Position numbers and translations under genes: made by a program | Notes under the pieces: generated by a model | The model's database searches: none | What the model was told of the DNA's origin: nothing | What the model saw: the letters and a program-made list of their open reading frames with translations, nothing else | In this document: in pieces, positions 46,843-54,328 of the stretch | Layout of the letters: every line of letters starts with the position of its first letter | Numbering within the stretch: position 1 is the first letter of the stretch | Assembly (NCBI RefSeq): GCF_013359865.1 | Contig: NZ_JABMCE010000080.1 | Location: 124,001 to 188,000, forward strand | Source: Curtobacterium pusillum | GTDB taxonomy: Bacteria; Actinomycetota; Actinomycetes; Actinomycetales; Microbacteriaceae | DNA: 64,000 bases | Direction of reading: 5' to 3'

Positions 46843-48084
46843 TCAGGGGCGCTCGACGGGGTCCGGTGCGGGCGCATCGTCGCTGATGCGTTCGAGCCGG
46901 TCCGCGAGCGCGGTGCGCACGACGTCGATGAGGACGTGCCGCGCACCGTGCAGGACGGGGGTGTCGGGGACGCCGGGTGCCACGACGGCGGTGGACCAGC
47001 GGGTGCGGGTCCGGAGCCAGGCGGTCACGGCGGCGGCCAGGGCGGGTCCGCCCGCGATCCCGGTCGGGCCGTGCAGCACGACCGTCTCGGGATCGGCGAC
47101 GGCGAGGGCGGGGAGCACGTTGTGCCCGACGCGCTCGCCGAGGGCGGTGGTGAACGGGTGCTGCTCGGGGAGCCCGGGCAGCTGCGGGAGCACCTGGCGC
47201 CAGTCGGCTGGGCTGCCGTCCGGTGCCGTGATCCCGTGCTCGGCGGCGAGGGAGATGATCGCGGACTCGGAGATGAGGTCCGCGACGATCGTCGCCGTCG
47301 GGTCGATGGAGCGTGCGTCGGCGGGCACGCTGAGGTAGCCGATCTCACCCGCGGCCCCGGACGCGCCGGTGTGCAGGTGGCCGTGCAGGTCGAGGGCCAT
47401 GCCGAGGCCCTCCGCCATCCAGAACAGGGCGAACGAGCCGGGGGTCCGTCCGGCGCCCATGTTCCGTTCCGCGATCGCGGCGAGGTTGGCGTCGTTCTCG
47501 ATGACGACCCGGACGCCGAGCGCCTCGGACAGGGTCGTCGAGACCTGGTCGCGCGGCCAGCCAGGCAGGCCGTCGGTGAAGATGAGGGTGTCCGTGGCGT
47601 GGTCGACGCTCGCCTGCACACCGACCGCGACGGCGGTGACGAGGTCGGCGTCGACGCCGGCCGCGGTGGCCGCGCGGGAGATGGCGGCGGCGACGATGTC
47701 GGCACCGGGGGCGCGCATCTCGTCCTCGGACATCGTGTGCGTGGCGACGGGGAAGGTGCGGCCGGCGGCGTCCACCACCGTGCTCCGGACGTCGACGAGC
47801 TGGACGTCCACGGCGACGGCGAGGTCGCGGTCGGTGATCGCCTCGTACACCACGGCGCTCGGTCCGCGGCGTCCGGCCTGGGTCGCGGTGCCGGCCTCCC
47901 GGATGAGGTCGGCTGCCTCGAGCCTGCGGATGATCTCGGCCGCGGTGGGCTTGCTGAGGCCGGTGCGCTGGGCGATCTCGTTGCGCGTGAGCGGCCCCTC
48001 GTCGAGCAGGAGCTCGAGGGCTGCCCGGTCGTTCAGCACACGGAGGAGTCCGGGCTGCCCGGGGGCGCGTCCTCGTGTGGTCAT
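46843..48084 (-). CDS. ROK family transcriptional regulator
   Basis: A 413-residue repressor. An N-terminal winged helix (GPLTRNEIAQRTGLSKPTAAE) is followed by a ROK sugar-kinase-like domain. The kinase loops are altered (DVQLVDVRS in place of DIGGTK), the usual state for regulators. A cysteine zinc motif (CxCGxxGC) is not seen. It heads the sugar operon on the same strand and is the obvious candidate regulator. A -10 TACAGT lies seven bases before the ATG and an operator-like palindrome lies upstream of it, suggesting autoregulation. Confidence 0.88.
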   Translation of the reverse strand: MTTRGRAPGQPGLLRVLNDRAALELLLDEGPLTRNEIAQRTGLSKPTAAEIIRRLEAADLIREAGTATQAGRRGPSAVVYEAITDRDLAVAVDVQLVDVRSTVVDAAGRTFPVATHTMSEDEMRAPGADIVAAAISRAATAAGVDADLVTAVAVGVQASVDHATDTLIFTDGLPGWPRDQVSTTLSEALGVRVVIENDANLAAIAERNMGAGRTPGSFALFWMAEGLGMALDLHGHLHTGASGAAGEIGYLSVPADARSIDPTATIVADLISESAIISLAAEHGITAPDGSPADWRQVLPQLPGLPEQHPFTTALGERVGHNVLPALAVADPETVVLHGPTGIAGGPALAAAVTAWLRTRTRWSTAVVAPGVPDTPVLHGARHVLIDVVRTALADRLERISDDAPAPDPVERP

Positions 48085-48091
48085 GTCGAGG

Positions 48092-48097
48092 ACTGTA
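48092..48097 (-). promoter_or_regulatory. -10 hexamer TACAGT, leaderless start of the ROK regulator
   Basis: It ends seven bases before the ATG at 48084. Confidence 0.55.
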
Positions 48098-48101
48098 ACG
48101 G

Positions 48102-48127
48102 ACAACCTTCTTTACTGAAAGGTTTGT
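48102..48127. promoter_or_regulatory. Operator-like palindrome upstream of the ROK regulator
   Basis: ACAACCTTCTTT and GAAAGGTTTGT form an imperfect inverted repeat spanning the spacer and -35 region of the ROK promoter. It is AT-rich compared with its surroundings. A ROK repressor bound here would block its own promoter. Confidence 0.5.
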
Positions 48128-48180
48128 TTACCGATTCGAAACACGCGTTCTGTTCCGCGAAACGTGCGACGGGACGGACA

Positions 48181-48212
48181 GGAGGCGCGGTGCAGGCCCG
48201 CACCGCGCCTCC
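48181..48212. repeat. GGAGGC-family inverted repeat
   Basis: Perfect 13-bp arms (48181-48193 and 48200-48212) with a 6-base loop, running directly into the 92-bp composite repeat. It does not follow a plus-strand stop codon. Confidence 0.75.
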
Positions 48213-48303
48213 CGAAAGCGACAGTGTGGCGGGCGGCGGCCCCGACGGTTCTGCGAAAGCGACAGGGTGCCGCCGGAACACGGCGGCACCCTGTCGCTTT
48301 CGC
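48212..48303. repeat. 92-bp composite repeat, copy 2
   Basis: Half-site CCGAAAGCGACAGTGTGGC at 48212, then 41 bases later a perfect inverted repeat (48253-48274 and 48282-48303, 7-base loop) of GCGAAAGCGACAGGGTGCCGCC. Same order, spacing and orientation as copy 1 at 40780-40871, on the other side of the sugar operon. Confidence 0.85.
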
Positions 48304-48338
48304 GAGCCGGCCCCGGTGCCCCGCCCAGCTCGCGCGGC

Positions 48339-49388
48339 CTACGGGCGCAGCAGCACCTTGATGGCGCGGCGCTCGTCCATCGCCCGGTACGCCTCGGCGG
48401 TCTCGTCGAGCGGCAGCTCGAGGTCGAACACCCGGCCGGGCTCGATCGCCCCCGAGAGCACGTCGGGCAGCAGCTCGGGGATGTACTTCCGCGCCGGGGC
48501 CATGCCGCCCGCGACGGTGATGTTCGTGTCGAAGAGGTAGCGCGTCCCGATCGTGGGCACACCGTGCGGGACCCCGACGAAGCCGAGGGCGCCGCCCGGG
48601 CGCACCGAGTGCAGCGCCTGGTCCATGCTCTCCTCCGTGCCGACCGCTTCGACCGCACAGTCGGCCAGGTCGCCGCCGAGCAGTTCGCGGATCGCCGCGA
48701 CGCCCTCGGTGCCGCGCTCGGCCACGATGTCCGTCGCACCGAACTCGCGAGCGAGCGCCTGCCGGTCGGCGTGCCGGCTCATCGCGATGATCCGCTCCGC
48801 CCCGAGCCGCTTCGACGCGAGCACGGCGGAGAGCCCGACCGCGCCGTCGCCGACCACGACGACCGTCTTGCCCGGCCCCACAGCGGCGGACACGGCGGCG
48901 TGGTGCCCGGTGGAGAACACGTCCGACAGGGTCAGCAGTGAGGGCACGAGCGCCGGGTCGACCGGGCCGGGCACCGCGACGAGCGTGGCCTCGGCGTCCG
49001 GGATGCGCACGTACTCGGCCTGGGCGCCGCCGACCGGGTCGCCGTAGGCGTCCGTCCCGCCGAACCCGGAGAGGTGCTCGCATCCGGTGGTCATGCCGTG
49101 GCGGCATGCCTGGCACGTGCCCTCGTTCATGGTGAACGGGGAGATGACGAAGTCGCCCTCGTGCAGGGTCGTCACGGCGTCACCGACCGCGACGACCTCG
49201 CCGACGAGCTCGTGGCCGATCGGGCGCGGCGCCTTCGTCTTCGTGACGCCGCGGTAGGGCCACAGGTCGGAGCCGCACACGCACGCGGCGACGACCTTGA
49301 CGACGACGTCCCTCGGGGTGATGAGGACGGGCTGGTCGCGGTCCTCGACGCGGATGTCGTTCGGGGCGTGGATGATCGCTGCGCGCAA
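48339..49388 (-). CDS. Zinc-dependent alcohol dehydrogenase (MDR family)
   Basis: A 349-residue medium-chain dehydrogenase/reductase. Cys38 (CGSD) and His59-Glu60 (GHE) form the catalytic zinc site; the structural loop keeps Cys92, Cys95 and Cys103 but one position of the usual four-Cys set is His98. VVVVGDGAVGLSAV is the NAD(P) fold. The start is TTG with GAAGG upstream, because homologues begin at MRAAII. It is divergent from the DUF3097 gene. Substrate unknown. Confidence 0.88.
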   Translation of the reverse strand: MRAAIIHAPNDIRVEDRDQPVLITPRDVVVKVVAACVCGSDLWPYRGVTKTKAPRPIGHELVGEVVAVGDAVTTLHEGDFVISPFTMNEGTCQACRHGMTTGCEHLSGFGGTDAYGDPVGGAQAEYVRIPDAEATLVAVPGPVDPALVPSLLTLSDVFSTGHHAAVSAAVGPGKTVVVVGDGAVGLSAVLASKRLGAERIIAMSRHADRQALAREFGATDIVAERGTEGVAAIRELLGGDLADCAVEAVGTEESMDQALHSVRPGGALGFVGVPHGVPTIGTRYLFDTNITVAGGMAPARKYIPELLPDVLSGAIEPGRVFDLELPLDETAEAYRAMDERRAIKVLLRP

Positions 49389-49453
49389 GAGGGAGCCTTC
49401 CGTCGAGATGGTGGGGATCGGCCGGTCGACGTCGTCCGGAGCCCACTCGACAG

Positions 49454-49459
49454 TACCCT
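49454..49459 (+). promoter_or_regulatory. -10 hexamer TACCCT, leaderless start of the DUF3097 gene
   Basis: It ends seven bases before the GTG at 49467 and separates this start from several in-frame upstream candidates that would run into the divergent dehydrogenase. Confidence 0.55.
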
Positions 49460-49466
49460 CGTGCGG

Positions 49467-50411
49467 GTGGACGACGACCGGTACGGCAGCGACGTGCTCT
49501 CGGGGGACTGGCGCTCGCGCGGCGTGAAGAAGGTGCGGCAGGTGCCGCTCGAACGGGACATGGTGCTCGAGGACCCGGCGACCGGGTGGGCGGGCGCCGT
49601 CGTGCGGCTCGAGGCCGGCAACGTGGAGCTCGAGGACTGGAAGGGACGCACCCGCTCCTTCCCGTTCAGTGGACAGTTCCTGCTGGAGGGCGAGCTCGTG
49701 ACGCTCGGCCGTCCGCAGGCGCCGGTCGGACGGAGGGGTGCCCCCGGTGCGGCCGGTCCCGCCGGTGCTGCGACGGGCACGGCAGCCGGGAGGCCCGGCT
49801 CGGCCCCGGCAGTCCGGCACGCCTCCGACGGTGGTCGCCTCCGCACCGCGTCCGGCTCGTTCGCCGTCGAGCAGCAGCGGGCGCGGGTGGCGCTGCCGTC
49901 ACGGATCATGGTCGAGGGCAAGCACGACGCCGAACTCGTCGAGAAGGTCTGGGGAGCGGACCTCCGCGTCGAGGGCGTCGTGGTCGAGGAGCTCTCCGGC
50001 GTCGACAACCTCGCGTCCGTGTTGGACGAGTTCCAGCCGTCACGCGATCGTCGCGTCGGCGTCCTCGTCGACCACCTCGTGCCCGGATCGAAGGAGTCCC
50101 GCTTCGCCGACGCCGTGATGCGCGGGAAGTGGGGCGCCCACGTGCTCGTCGTCGGGCACCCGTTCGTCGACGTCTGGCAGTCGGTGAAGCCATCGCGGCT
50201 CGGGTTGGCTGCGTGGCCCGTCATCCCGCGGTCGATCGAGTGGAAGAAGGGGATCTGTCAGGCCCTCGGCTGGCCGCACGCCGAGCAGGCCGACATCGCC
50301 CGCGCGTGGCAGCGGATCCTCGGTCGGGTACGGACGTTCGCCGACCTCGAACCACAGCTGCTCGGACGCGTCGAGGAGCTCATCGACTTCGTCACGGAAC
50401 CGAGGGGTTGA
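49467..50411 (+). CDS. DUF3097 family protein (TOPRIM-like)
   Basis: A 314-residue protein of an actinobacterial family without known function. The N-terminal 85 residues form a small beta domain (DMVLEDPATGWAGAVV); a Pro/Ala/Gly-rich linker follows; the C-terminal half (RIMVEGKHDAELVEKVWG, VEELSGVDNL, VGVLVDHLVPGSKE) has the Glu and DxD-like spacing of a TOPRIM fold. That suggests nucleic-acid handling, but it is inference. WPVIPRSIEWKKGICQALGW near the end is strongly conserved in the family as I recall it. Confidence 0.85.
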   Translation: MDDDRYGSDVLSGDWRSRGVKKVRQVPLERDMVLEDPATGWAGAVVRLEAGNVELEDWKGRTRSFPFSGQFLLEGELVTLGRPQAPVGRRGAPGAAGPAGAATGTAAGRPGSAPAVRHASDGGRLRTASGSFAVEQQRARVALPSRIMVEGKHDAELVEKVWGADLRVEGVVVEELSGVDNLASVLDEFQPSRDRRVGVLVDHLVPGSKESRFADAVMRGKWGAHVLVVGHPFVDVWQSVKPSRLGLAAWPVIPRSIEWKKGICQALGWPHAEQADIARAWQRILGRVRTFADLEPQLLGRVEELIDFVTEPRG

Positions 50412-50470
50412 GAACCCGGCCGTTTCGCGGACTTCCGCGGAATGCCGGGCTGATCCGCGCCTCCCAGGCC

Positions 50471-50476
50471 TACTGT
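50471..50476 (+). promoter_or_regulatory. -10 hexamer TACTGT upstream of the CxxC-protein gene
   Basis: It ends six bases before the ATG at 50483; the gap is TGGAGG, so a very close ribosome site is an alternative reading. Confidence 0.45.
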
Positions 50477-50482
50477 TGGAGG

Positions 50483-51133
50483 ATGGACGGCATCGAGGGG
50501 CGCGTGCGCGGCGCGGTCGATGTCTGGCTGCGCTGGCTGCCACGGTGGCAGATCGGCACCGCCCGCCCCCGCACCCGCATCTGCCGCAAGTGCACCGGAT
50601 CGCCGATCGCGGCCGCCGCGGGCTTCGGGCCGGACGTCCCGCACGCCGTGCAGCACGCGCTCATCGGGCGCATCTCGACCATCGTCGAGGACGCCGTCGA
50701 CGACTACACGGCGAAGAACCTCCCGCTGCTGGAGCGGGAACTCGAACGCGCGGCGGCACGGAAACGGCACGCGGGGTACCAGCCGACCGAGGGGTTGTCG
50801 CCGGAGTTCCAGGGGCTCGACGTGGACCCGGAGCCGTCGCCCGGTGCGCCGTTCCTCTTCACGCTGGGCGAGCTGGCCGGAACGGGGGCTGCGGAGCCGG
50901 CACCCCGGGAGCCGCTGTCGGAGGAGGCGAAGGCGGCGCTCCGGCACGAGATCGAGCTGTCCGACGAGTGCGCCCGGTCCACCGGCACGGCCGTGTGCCT
51001 GGCCCTCATCGACCACCGGCCGCGGATCGCCGAGGCCGTCGAGCGTCTGGTCGAGCCGCAGATCGAGGCGCTCGTGTCGGACATGTTCCGGGGGTTCGAC
51101 GGCCCGGAGGCGTCCCGCGACGGGTTGTTCTGA
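50483..51133 (+). CDS. Hypothetical protein with N-terminal CxxC motif
   Basis: A 216-residue protein I cannot assign to a family. It begins with an amphipathic Trp-rich stretch (VDVWLRWLPRWQIG), followed by CRKCTGSP at about 34-41, then mainly helical sequence with Ala/Glu-rich segments and a central Pro-rich linker. The paired cysteines suggest a metal or redox site, though a full zinc finger would need partners from elsewhere (one more Cys lies at about 163 and another at about 172). No membrane helix. It follows DUF3097 on the same strand after 71 bases and is convergent with the DUF3054 gene. Confidence 0.7.
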   Translation: MDGIEGRVRGAVDVWLRWLPRWQIGTARPRTRICRKCTGSPIAAAAGFGPDVPHAVQHALIGRISTIVEDAVDDYTAKNLPLLERELERAAARKRHAGYQPTEGLSPEFQGLDVDPEPSPGAPFLFTLGELAGTGAAEPAPREPLSEEAKAALRHEIELSDECARSTGTAVCLALIDHRPRIAEAVERLVEPQIEALVSDMFRGFDGPEASRDGLF

Positions 51134-51142
51134 GCGAGGAGT

Positions 51143-51562
51143 TCAGCGTCCCGCGGTCACTGCCGAACGGTCGCGGCGTCCGACCGCGCGGAGCACGAGG
51201 CGGGCGATCCCGCGCCAGCCGAGCAGGAACACCCCGAGCACGATCGTCGCGACGATCACGAACGAGATCGGCAGCGGATCGCCGTCGACGTCGCCCTGCC
51301 CCGTGGCGACGCGGATCGCCAGGCCGACGAACACCGTCAGGATCCAGGCGACGACGCCCGTCGGCCAGAACCGCAGCGGACGCGCCCACGCGCCGCTCGT
51401 GACGTACGCGATCGCCCAACCGGCGAGGAACGGGTACGCCGTGGTCCACAGCGCGACGGCGGAGTTCGACTCGCCGTGCGAGGAACGCCCGATGAGGGCG
51501 AACAGGACGATGAGCACGACGTCGATCACGGCTGCGAGCCAGCCCCAGGTGCGTTCGGTCAC
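51143..51562 (-). CDS. DUF3054 family small membrane protein
   Basis: A 139-residue protein with four hydrophobic helices and the family stretches GRSSHGES and TAYPFLAGWAIAYV. Function unknown. The GTG start gives the usual short N-terminus. It ends nine bases from the stop of the converging CxxC gene. Confidence 0.85.
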   Translation of the reverse strand: MTERTWGWLAAVIDVVLIVLFALIGRSSHGESNSAVALWTTAYPFLAGWAIAYVTSGAWARPLRFWPTGVVAWILTVFVGLAIRVATGQGDVDGDPLPISFVIVATIVLGVFLLGWRGIARLVLRAVGRRDRSAVTAGR

Positions 51563-51639
51563 GCCACCATCCTCGCAGGCGCCCGTACCGTTCACGGACA
51601 CGTCACCCGGGGTTCGCCCACGTTCGACACGATGCGCGG

Positions 51640-53211
51640 ATGACCCTGAGTCCAGAGGCGCCGACCGCGGTGCCGGACGGGAGGCACGGTGTGCGCCCGC
51701 CACGCCTGGTCGCCCACCGCGGTGCGCCGCGCGTCCGGCGCGAGAACACGATGCCCGCCGTCGCGGTGGCCGAGGCCCTCGGCGCGGAGACCATCGAGAT
51801 CGACGTCCGGCGCACCGCGGACGGCGTCGCGGTCCTGCTGCACGACGAGACCCTCGGCCGGATGTGGGGCGACGCCCGATGCGTGTCCGCCGTCGACTGG
51901 TGCGACGTCGCGCGGCTCGGGAACGGCCTCGACCGCATCCCCCGGCTCGACGACGTGCTCGAGCGGCTGGACGGGTGCCGGTCGACGCTGCTCGTCGACC
52001 TCGCCGACGCGTCGGACGCGATGGTCGCGGCCCGGACCGTCGCCGCGTTCCGGGGCACCACCGGTGTCGCCTGGCGCGGCGCCCCCGAAGCGATGAGCGC
52101 CCTCCGCTCGGTGCTGCCGGACGCCGACGTGTGGCTCGCCTGGGAGTCCCTCGAAGCGCCGACGGCAGCGGACCTCGAGGAGCTGGCGCCCTCGACGCTC
52201 GACCTCGACATCGCGTTCCTCACCCCGTGCACCGTCGAGGCCGCGCACGACCTCGGACTGCAGGTCTCGGCGAGGACCGTCGACGACGACGAACCCGCGC
52301 TCTGGGCCGCCCGCCTCGGCGTCGACGCGGTCGTCACGAACGACGTGGCGTCCGTCCGGGCCGCGTACGCCGCCGCCGAGCGCGACGGCTGGCCGGACCC
52401 CGATCGTGAACCGGGCGAGACCGAGGTCGCGTCCCGGGCACAGGCACTGGCGCACCGCATCGCGCACGAGGTGATCGCGTTCACGCGGGAGCACCCCGTC
52501 GGGTCCGTCACCACGAAGGCGAACCCGGCGGACCTCGTCACCGATGTCGACCGGCTCGTCGAGCAGCACGTCCGCTCGCGCGTCCGGACGGTGTTCCCGA
52601 GCCACGGGTTCACCGGCGAGGAGTACGGCGCCGCGCCGGGGGACCGACACCGCTGGTTCCTCGACCCGGTCGACGGCACCACCAACCTGGCCAACGGCGT
52701 GCCGTGGACGTCCATGTCGCTCTGCCTCACCCGCGGCGGCAGTCCGCTCGTCGGGGTCGTGGCCGACCCGTGGCGCGGCGAGGTGCTCGAGGCCCGACGC
52801 GGGCGCGGCGCGATGCTGCGGGACCGGCCACTGCGGCTCGACGACGCACCCCGGGCACTCGCCGGGGCCGTCGTCGGGACGGAGCTCGACGGGCACCGGC
52901 CGTGGGCGGGCTTCGGCGCGTTCCTGGACGCCCTCGCGGATCGGTCGTGCACGCTGCGGGTGCAGGGCTCCGGCACGCTGACGATCGCGCAGGTCGCGGC
53001 CGGGCGGGGGATCGGCGGCTGCGTGTCGGCGTTCGACCCGATCGACCACGGCGCGGCGGTGCTGCTCGTGCACGAGGCCGGCGGCGTCGTGCTCACCCGC
53101 TCTGGCCCGGTCGACGGCTTCCCGCCCGTGGGGGAGCCGTTCCTGGTGGCGCACCCCGGTGCCGCGGACGAGCTGCACGCCGTGTGGACGGCCGCGCTCG
53201 CCGCGGACTGA
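51640..53211 (+). CDS. Fusion of glycerophosphodiester phosphodiesterase and inositol monophosphatase
   Basis: A 523-residue two-domain protein. Residues about 20-250 are a GDPD TIM-barrel: LVAHRGAPRVRRENT, ETIEIDVRRTADG and LLHDETLGR hold the catalytic His pair, Glu and Asp. Residues about 265-523 are an inositol-monophosphatase-fold enzyme: DLVTDVDRLVE, GEEYG, LDPVDGTTNLANG metal motif and DPIDHGAAVLLVHEAGG, in which the usual Trp of WD is Ile. Both active sites look intact, so it may release and dephosphorylate polyol phosphates in sequence. The frame is continuous; it is a true fusion. A terminator-like palindrome follows 37 bases after the stop. Confidence 0.88.
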   Translation: MTLSPEAPTAVPDGRHGVRPPRLVAHRGAPRVRRENTMPAVAVAEALGAETIEIDVRRTADGVAVLLHDETLGRMWGDARCVSAVDWCDVARLGNGLDRIPRLDDVLERLDGCRSTLLVDLADASDAMVAARTVAAFRGTTGVAWRGAPEAMSALRSVLPDADVWLAWESLEAPTAADLEELAPSTLDLDIAFLTPCTVEAAHDLGLQVSARTVDDDEPALWAARLGVDAVVTNDVASVRAAYAAAERDGWPDPDREPGETEVASRAQALAHRIAHEVIAFTREHPVGSVTTKANPADLVTDVDRLVEQHVRSRVRTVFPSHGFTGEEYGAAPGDRHRWFLDPVDGTTNLANGVPWTSMSLCLTRGGSPLVGVVADPWRGEVLEARRGRGAMLRDRPLRLDDAPRALAGAVVGTELDGHRPWAGFGAFLDALADRSCTLRVQGSGTLTIAQVAAGRGIGGCVSAFDPIDHGAAVLLVHEAGGVVLTRSGPVDGFPPVGEPFLVAHPGAADELHAVWTAALAAD

Positions 53212-53248
53212 CGCGGCCGCACGCGGGCTGACGCGACTCCGGTGCGGA

Positions 53249-53284
53249 CTGGAGGCGCGGCGCGGGGCCGGCGCGCGCCTCCAG
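53249..53284. repeat. GGAGGC-family inverted repeat, probable terminator
   Basis: Arms CTGGAGGCGCG (53249-53259) and complement (53274-53284), between the converging stops of the fusion gene and the VOC gene. Confidence 0.7.
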
Positions 53285-53309
53285 GCCCGCAGATGGGGAC
53301 GCCGGTCCG

Positions 53310-53714
53310 TCAGGCCTGCGCGATCCGGACCATGTTGCCGGCCGGGTCGCGGACGGCGGCGTCACGGACGCCCCAGAACTGGTCGGTCGGCTCCTGCAGG
53401 ACCTCCGCGTCGGCGCTCGCCGTGATGCGGTCGAAGGTCGCGTCGAGGTCCGACACGCGGAGCTGCAGCATCGAGAGCCCGCCCTTCGCCAGGAGTGCGG
53501 CGATCGCGTCGCCGTCCTCCTGGGACCGGCCGGCGTGCGGCTCGGAGAGGACGAGTTCGAGGTACGCGTGGTCGTCGCTCACGAGGGTCACCCACCGGAA
53601 CCCGCCGTTCTCGACGGTGTTGCGGACGGTGAAGCCGAGGACGTCGCCGTAGAACGCGACGGCGGCGTCGATGTCGTCGGCGAGCACGTGCACGCCGCTG
53701 ATCTGGATGGTCAT
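53310..53714 (-). CDS. VOC (glyoxalase/bleomycin-resistance) family protein
   Basis: A 134-residue vicinal-oxygen-chelate protein made of two beta-alpha-beta-beta-beta modules: VHVLADDIDAAVAFYGDVLGF at the front, and QEPTDQFWGVRDAAVRDPAGNMVRI at the end. Such folds bind metals and small molecules; the substrate cannot be told. It follows an AraC-type gene by 10 bases, but has its own -10 hexamer overlapping that gene's stop codon, and no ribosome site, suggesting independent leaderless expression. Confidence 0.88.
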   Translation of the reverse strand: MTIQISGVHVLADDIDAAVAFYGDVLGFTVRNTVENGGFRWVTLVSDDHAYLELVLSEPHAGRSQEDGDAIAALLAKGGLSMLQLRVSDLDATFDRITASADAEVLQEPTDQFWGVRDAAVRDPAGNMVRIAQA

Positions 53715-53721
53715 GCCAGTG

Positions 53722-53727
53722 AGACTA
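53722..53727 (-). promoter_or_regulatory. -10 hexamer TAGTCT overlapping the AraC-gene stop codon
   Basis: The hexamer's TAG is the stop codon of the upstream regulator gene; it ends seven bases before the VOC ATG at 53714. Confidence 0.55.
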
Positions 53728-54171
53728 GGACGGCCCGGCGTCCTCGCGCTTCTCCGATCCTGCTCGGACGGGTCCCGGTCGCACCGGTCGGGTCAGCACC
53801 ATCGCGTGGCAGCTCCACACCCCGGCGAGGGCGTCGTGGTCGGCAGCGCGGTACTGCGTCGGTGTCATGCCGACGAGCTCGGTGAACCGCGCGGAGAACG
53901 ACCCGAGGCTCGTCGCCCCGACGGCCATGCAGACCTCGGTCACAGGGAGGTCGGTGCTCCGGAAGAGTGCCTGCGCCCGCTCGATCCGGCGGGTCATCAG
54001 GTACGCGTACGGTGTCTCGCCGTAGGCCGCGCGGAACCGGCGGCTGAAGTGCGCGGTCGACATGAACGAGGCCGCGGCGAGCGACGGCACGTCGAGCGGC
54101 TCGGCGTAGTCGCGGTCCATGCGGCTGCGGGCTCGGCGCAACCGCCGGAGCTCGTCGATGTCCGCCGTCAC
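53725..54171 (-). CDS. AraC family transcriptional regulator (DNA-binding domain only)
   Basis: A 148-residue regulator containing little besides the double helix-turn-helix: first HTH around LAAASFMSTAHFSRRF, second around TEVCMAVGATSLGSFSARF and the closing GMTPTQYR. It lacks the usual sensor domain; the C-terminal 40 residues are Pro/Arg-rich. A GTG start gives the best fit. The VOC gene downstream is the likely target or partner. The 157-bp region to the next plus-strand gene holds nothing else that I recognise. Confidence 0.85.
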   Translation of the reverse strand: MTADIDELRRLRRARSRMDRDYAEPLDVPSLAAASFMSTAHFSRRFRAAYGETPYAYLMTRRIERAQALFRSTDLPVTEVCMAVGATSLGSFSARFTELVGMTPTQYRAADHDALAGVWSCHAMVLTRPVRPGPVRAGSEKREDAGPS

Positions 54172-54328
54172 GCTGCCATCCTGCCCCGTGGGCTCTCGGG
54201 GGACTCTGTGCGTGCGTTCAGTCAGCGGTCGTCGGCGCTCCCTAGGGTTGCAGGCCACGGCACGTCCGGCCGGCCGGCCGATCGGCCTCGCCGCCCCGCT
54301 GGGGCCGCACCCCGAAGGAGCATCGACC

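Noticed and set aside
40780-48303. Transposon or integrative element carrying the sugar operon
   Set aside because: No transposase, integrase, target duplication or tRNA insertion is visible; the flanking 92-bp repeats alone support recombination at most.
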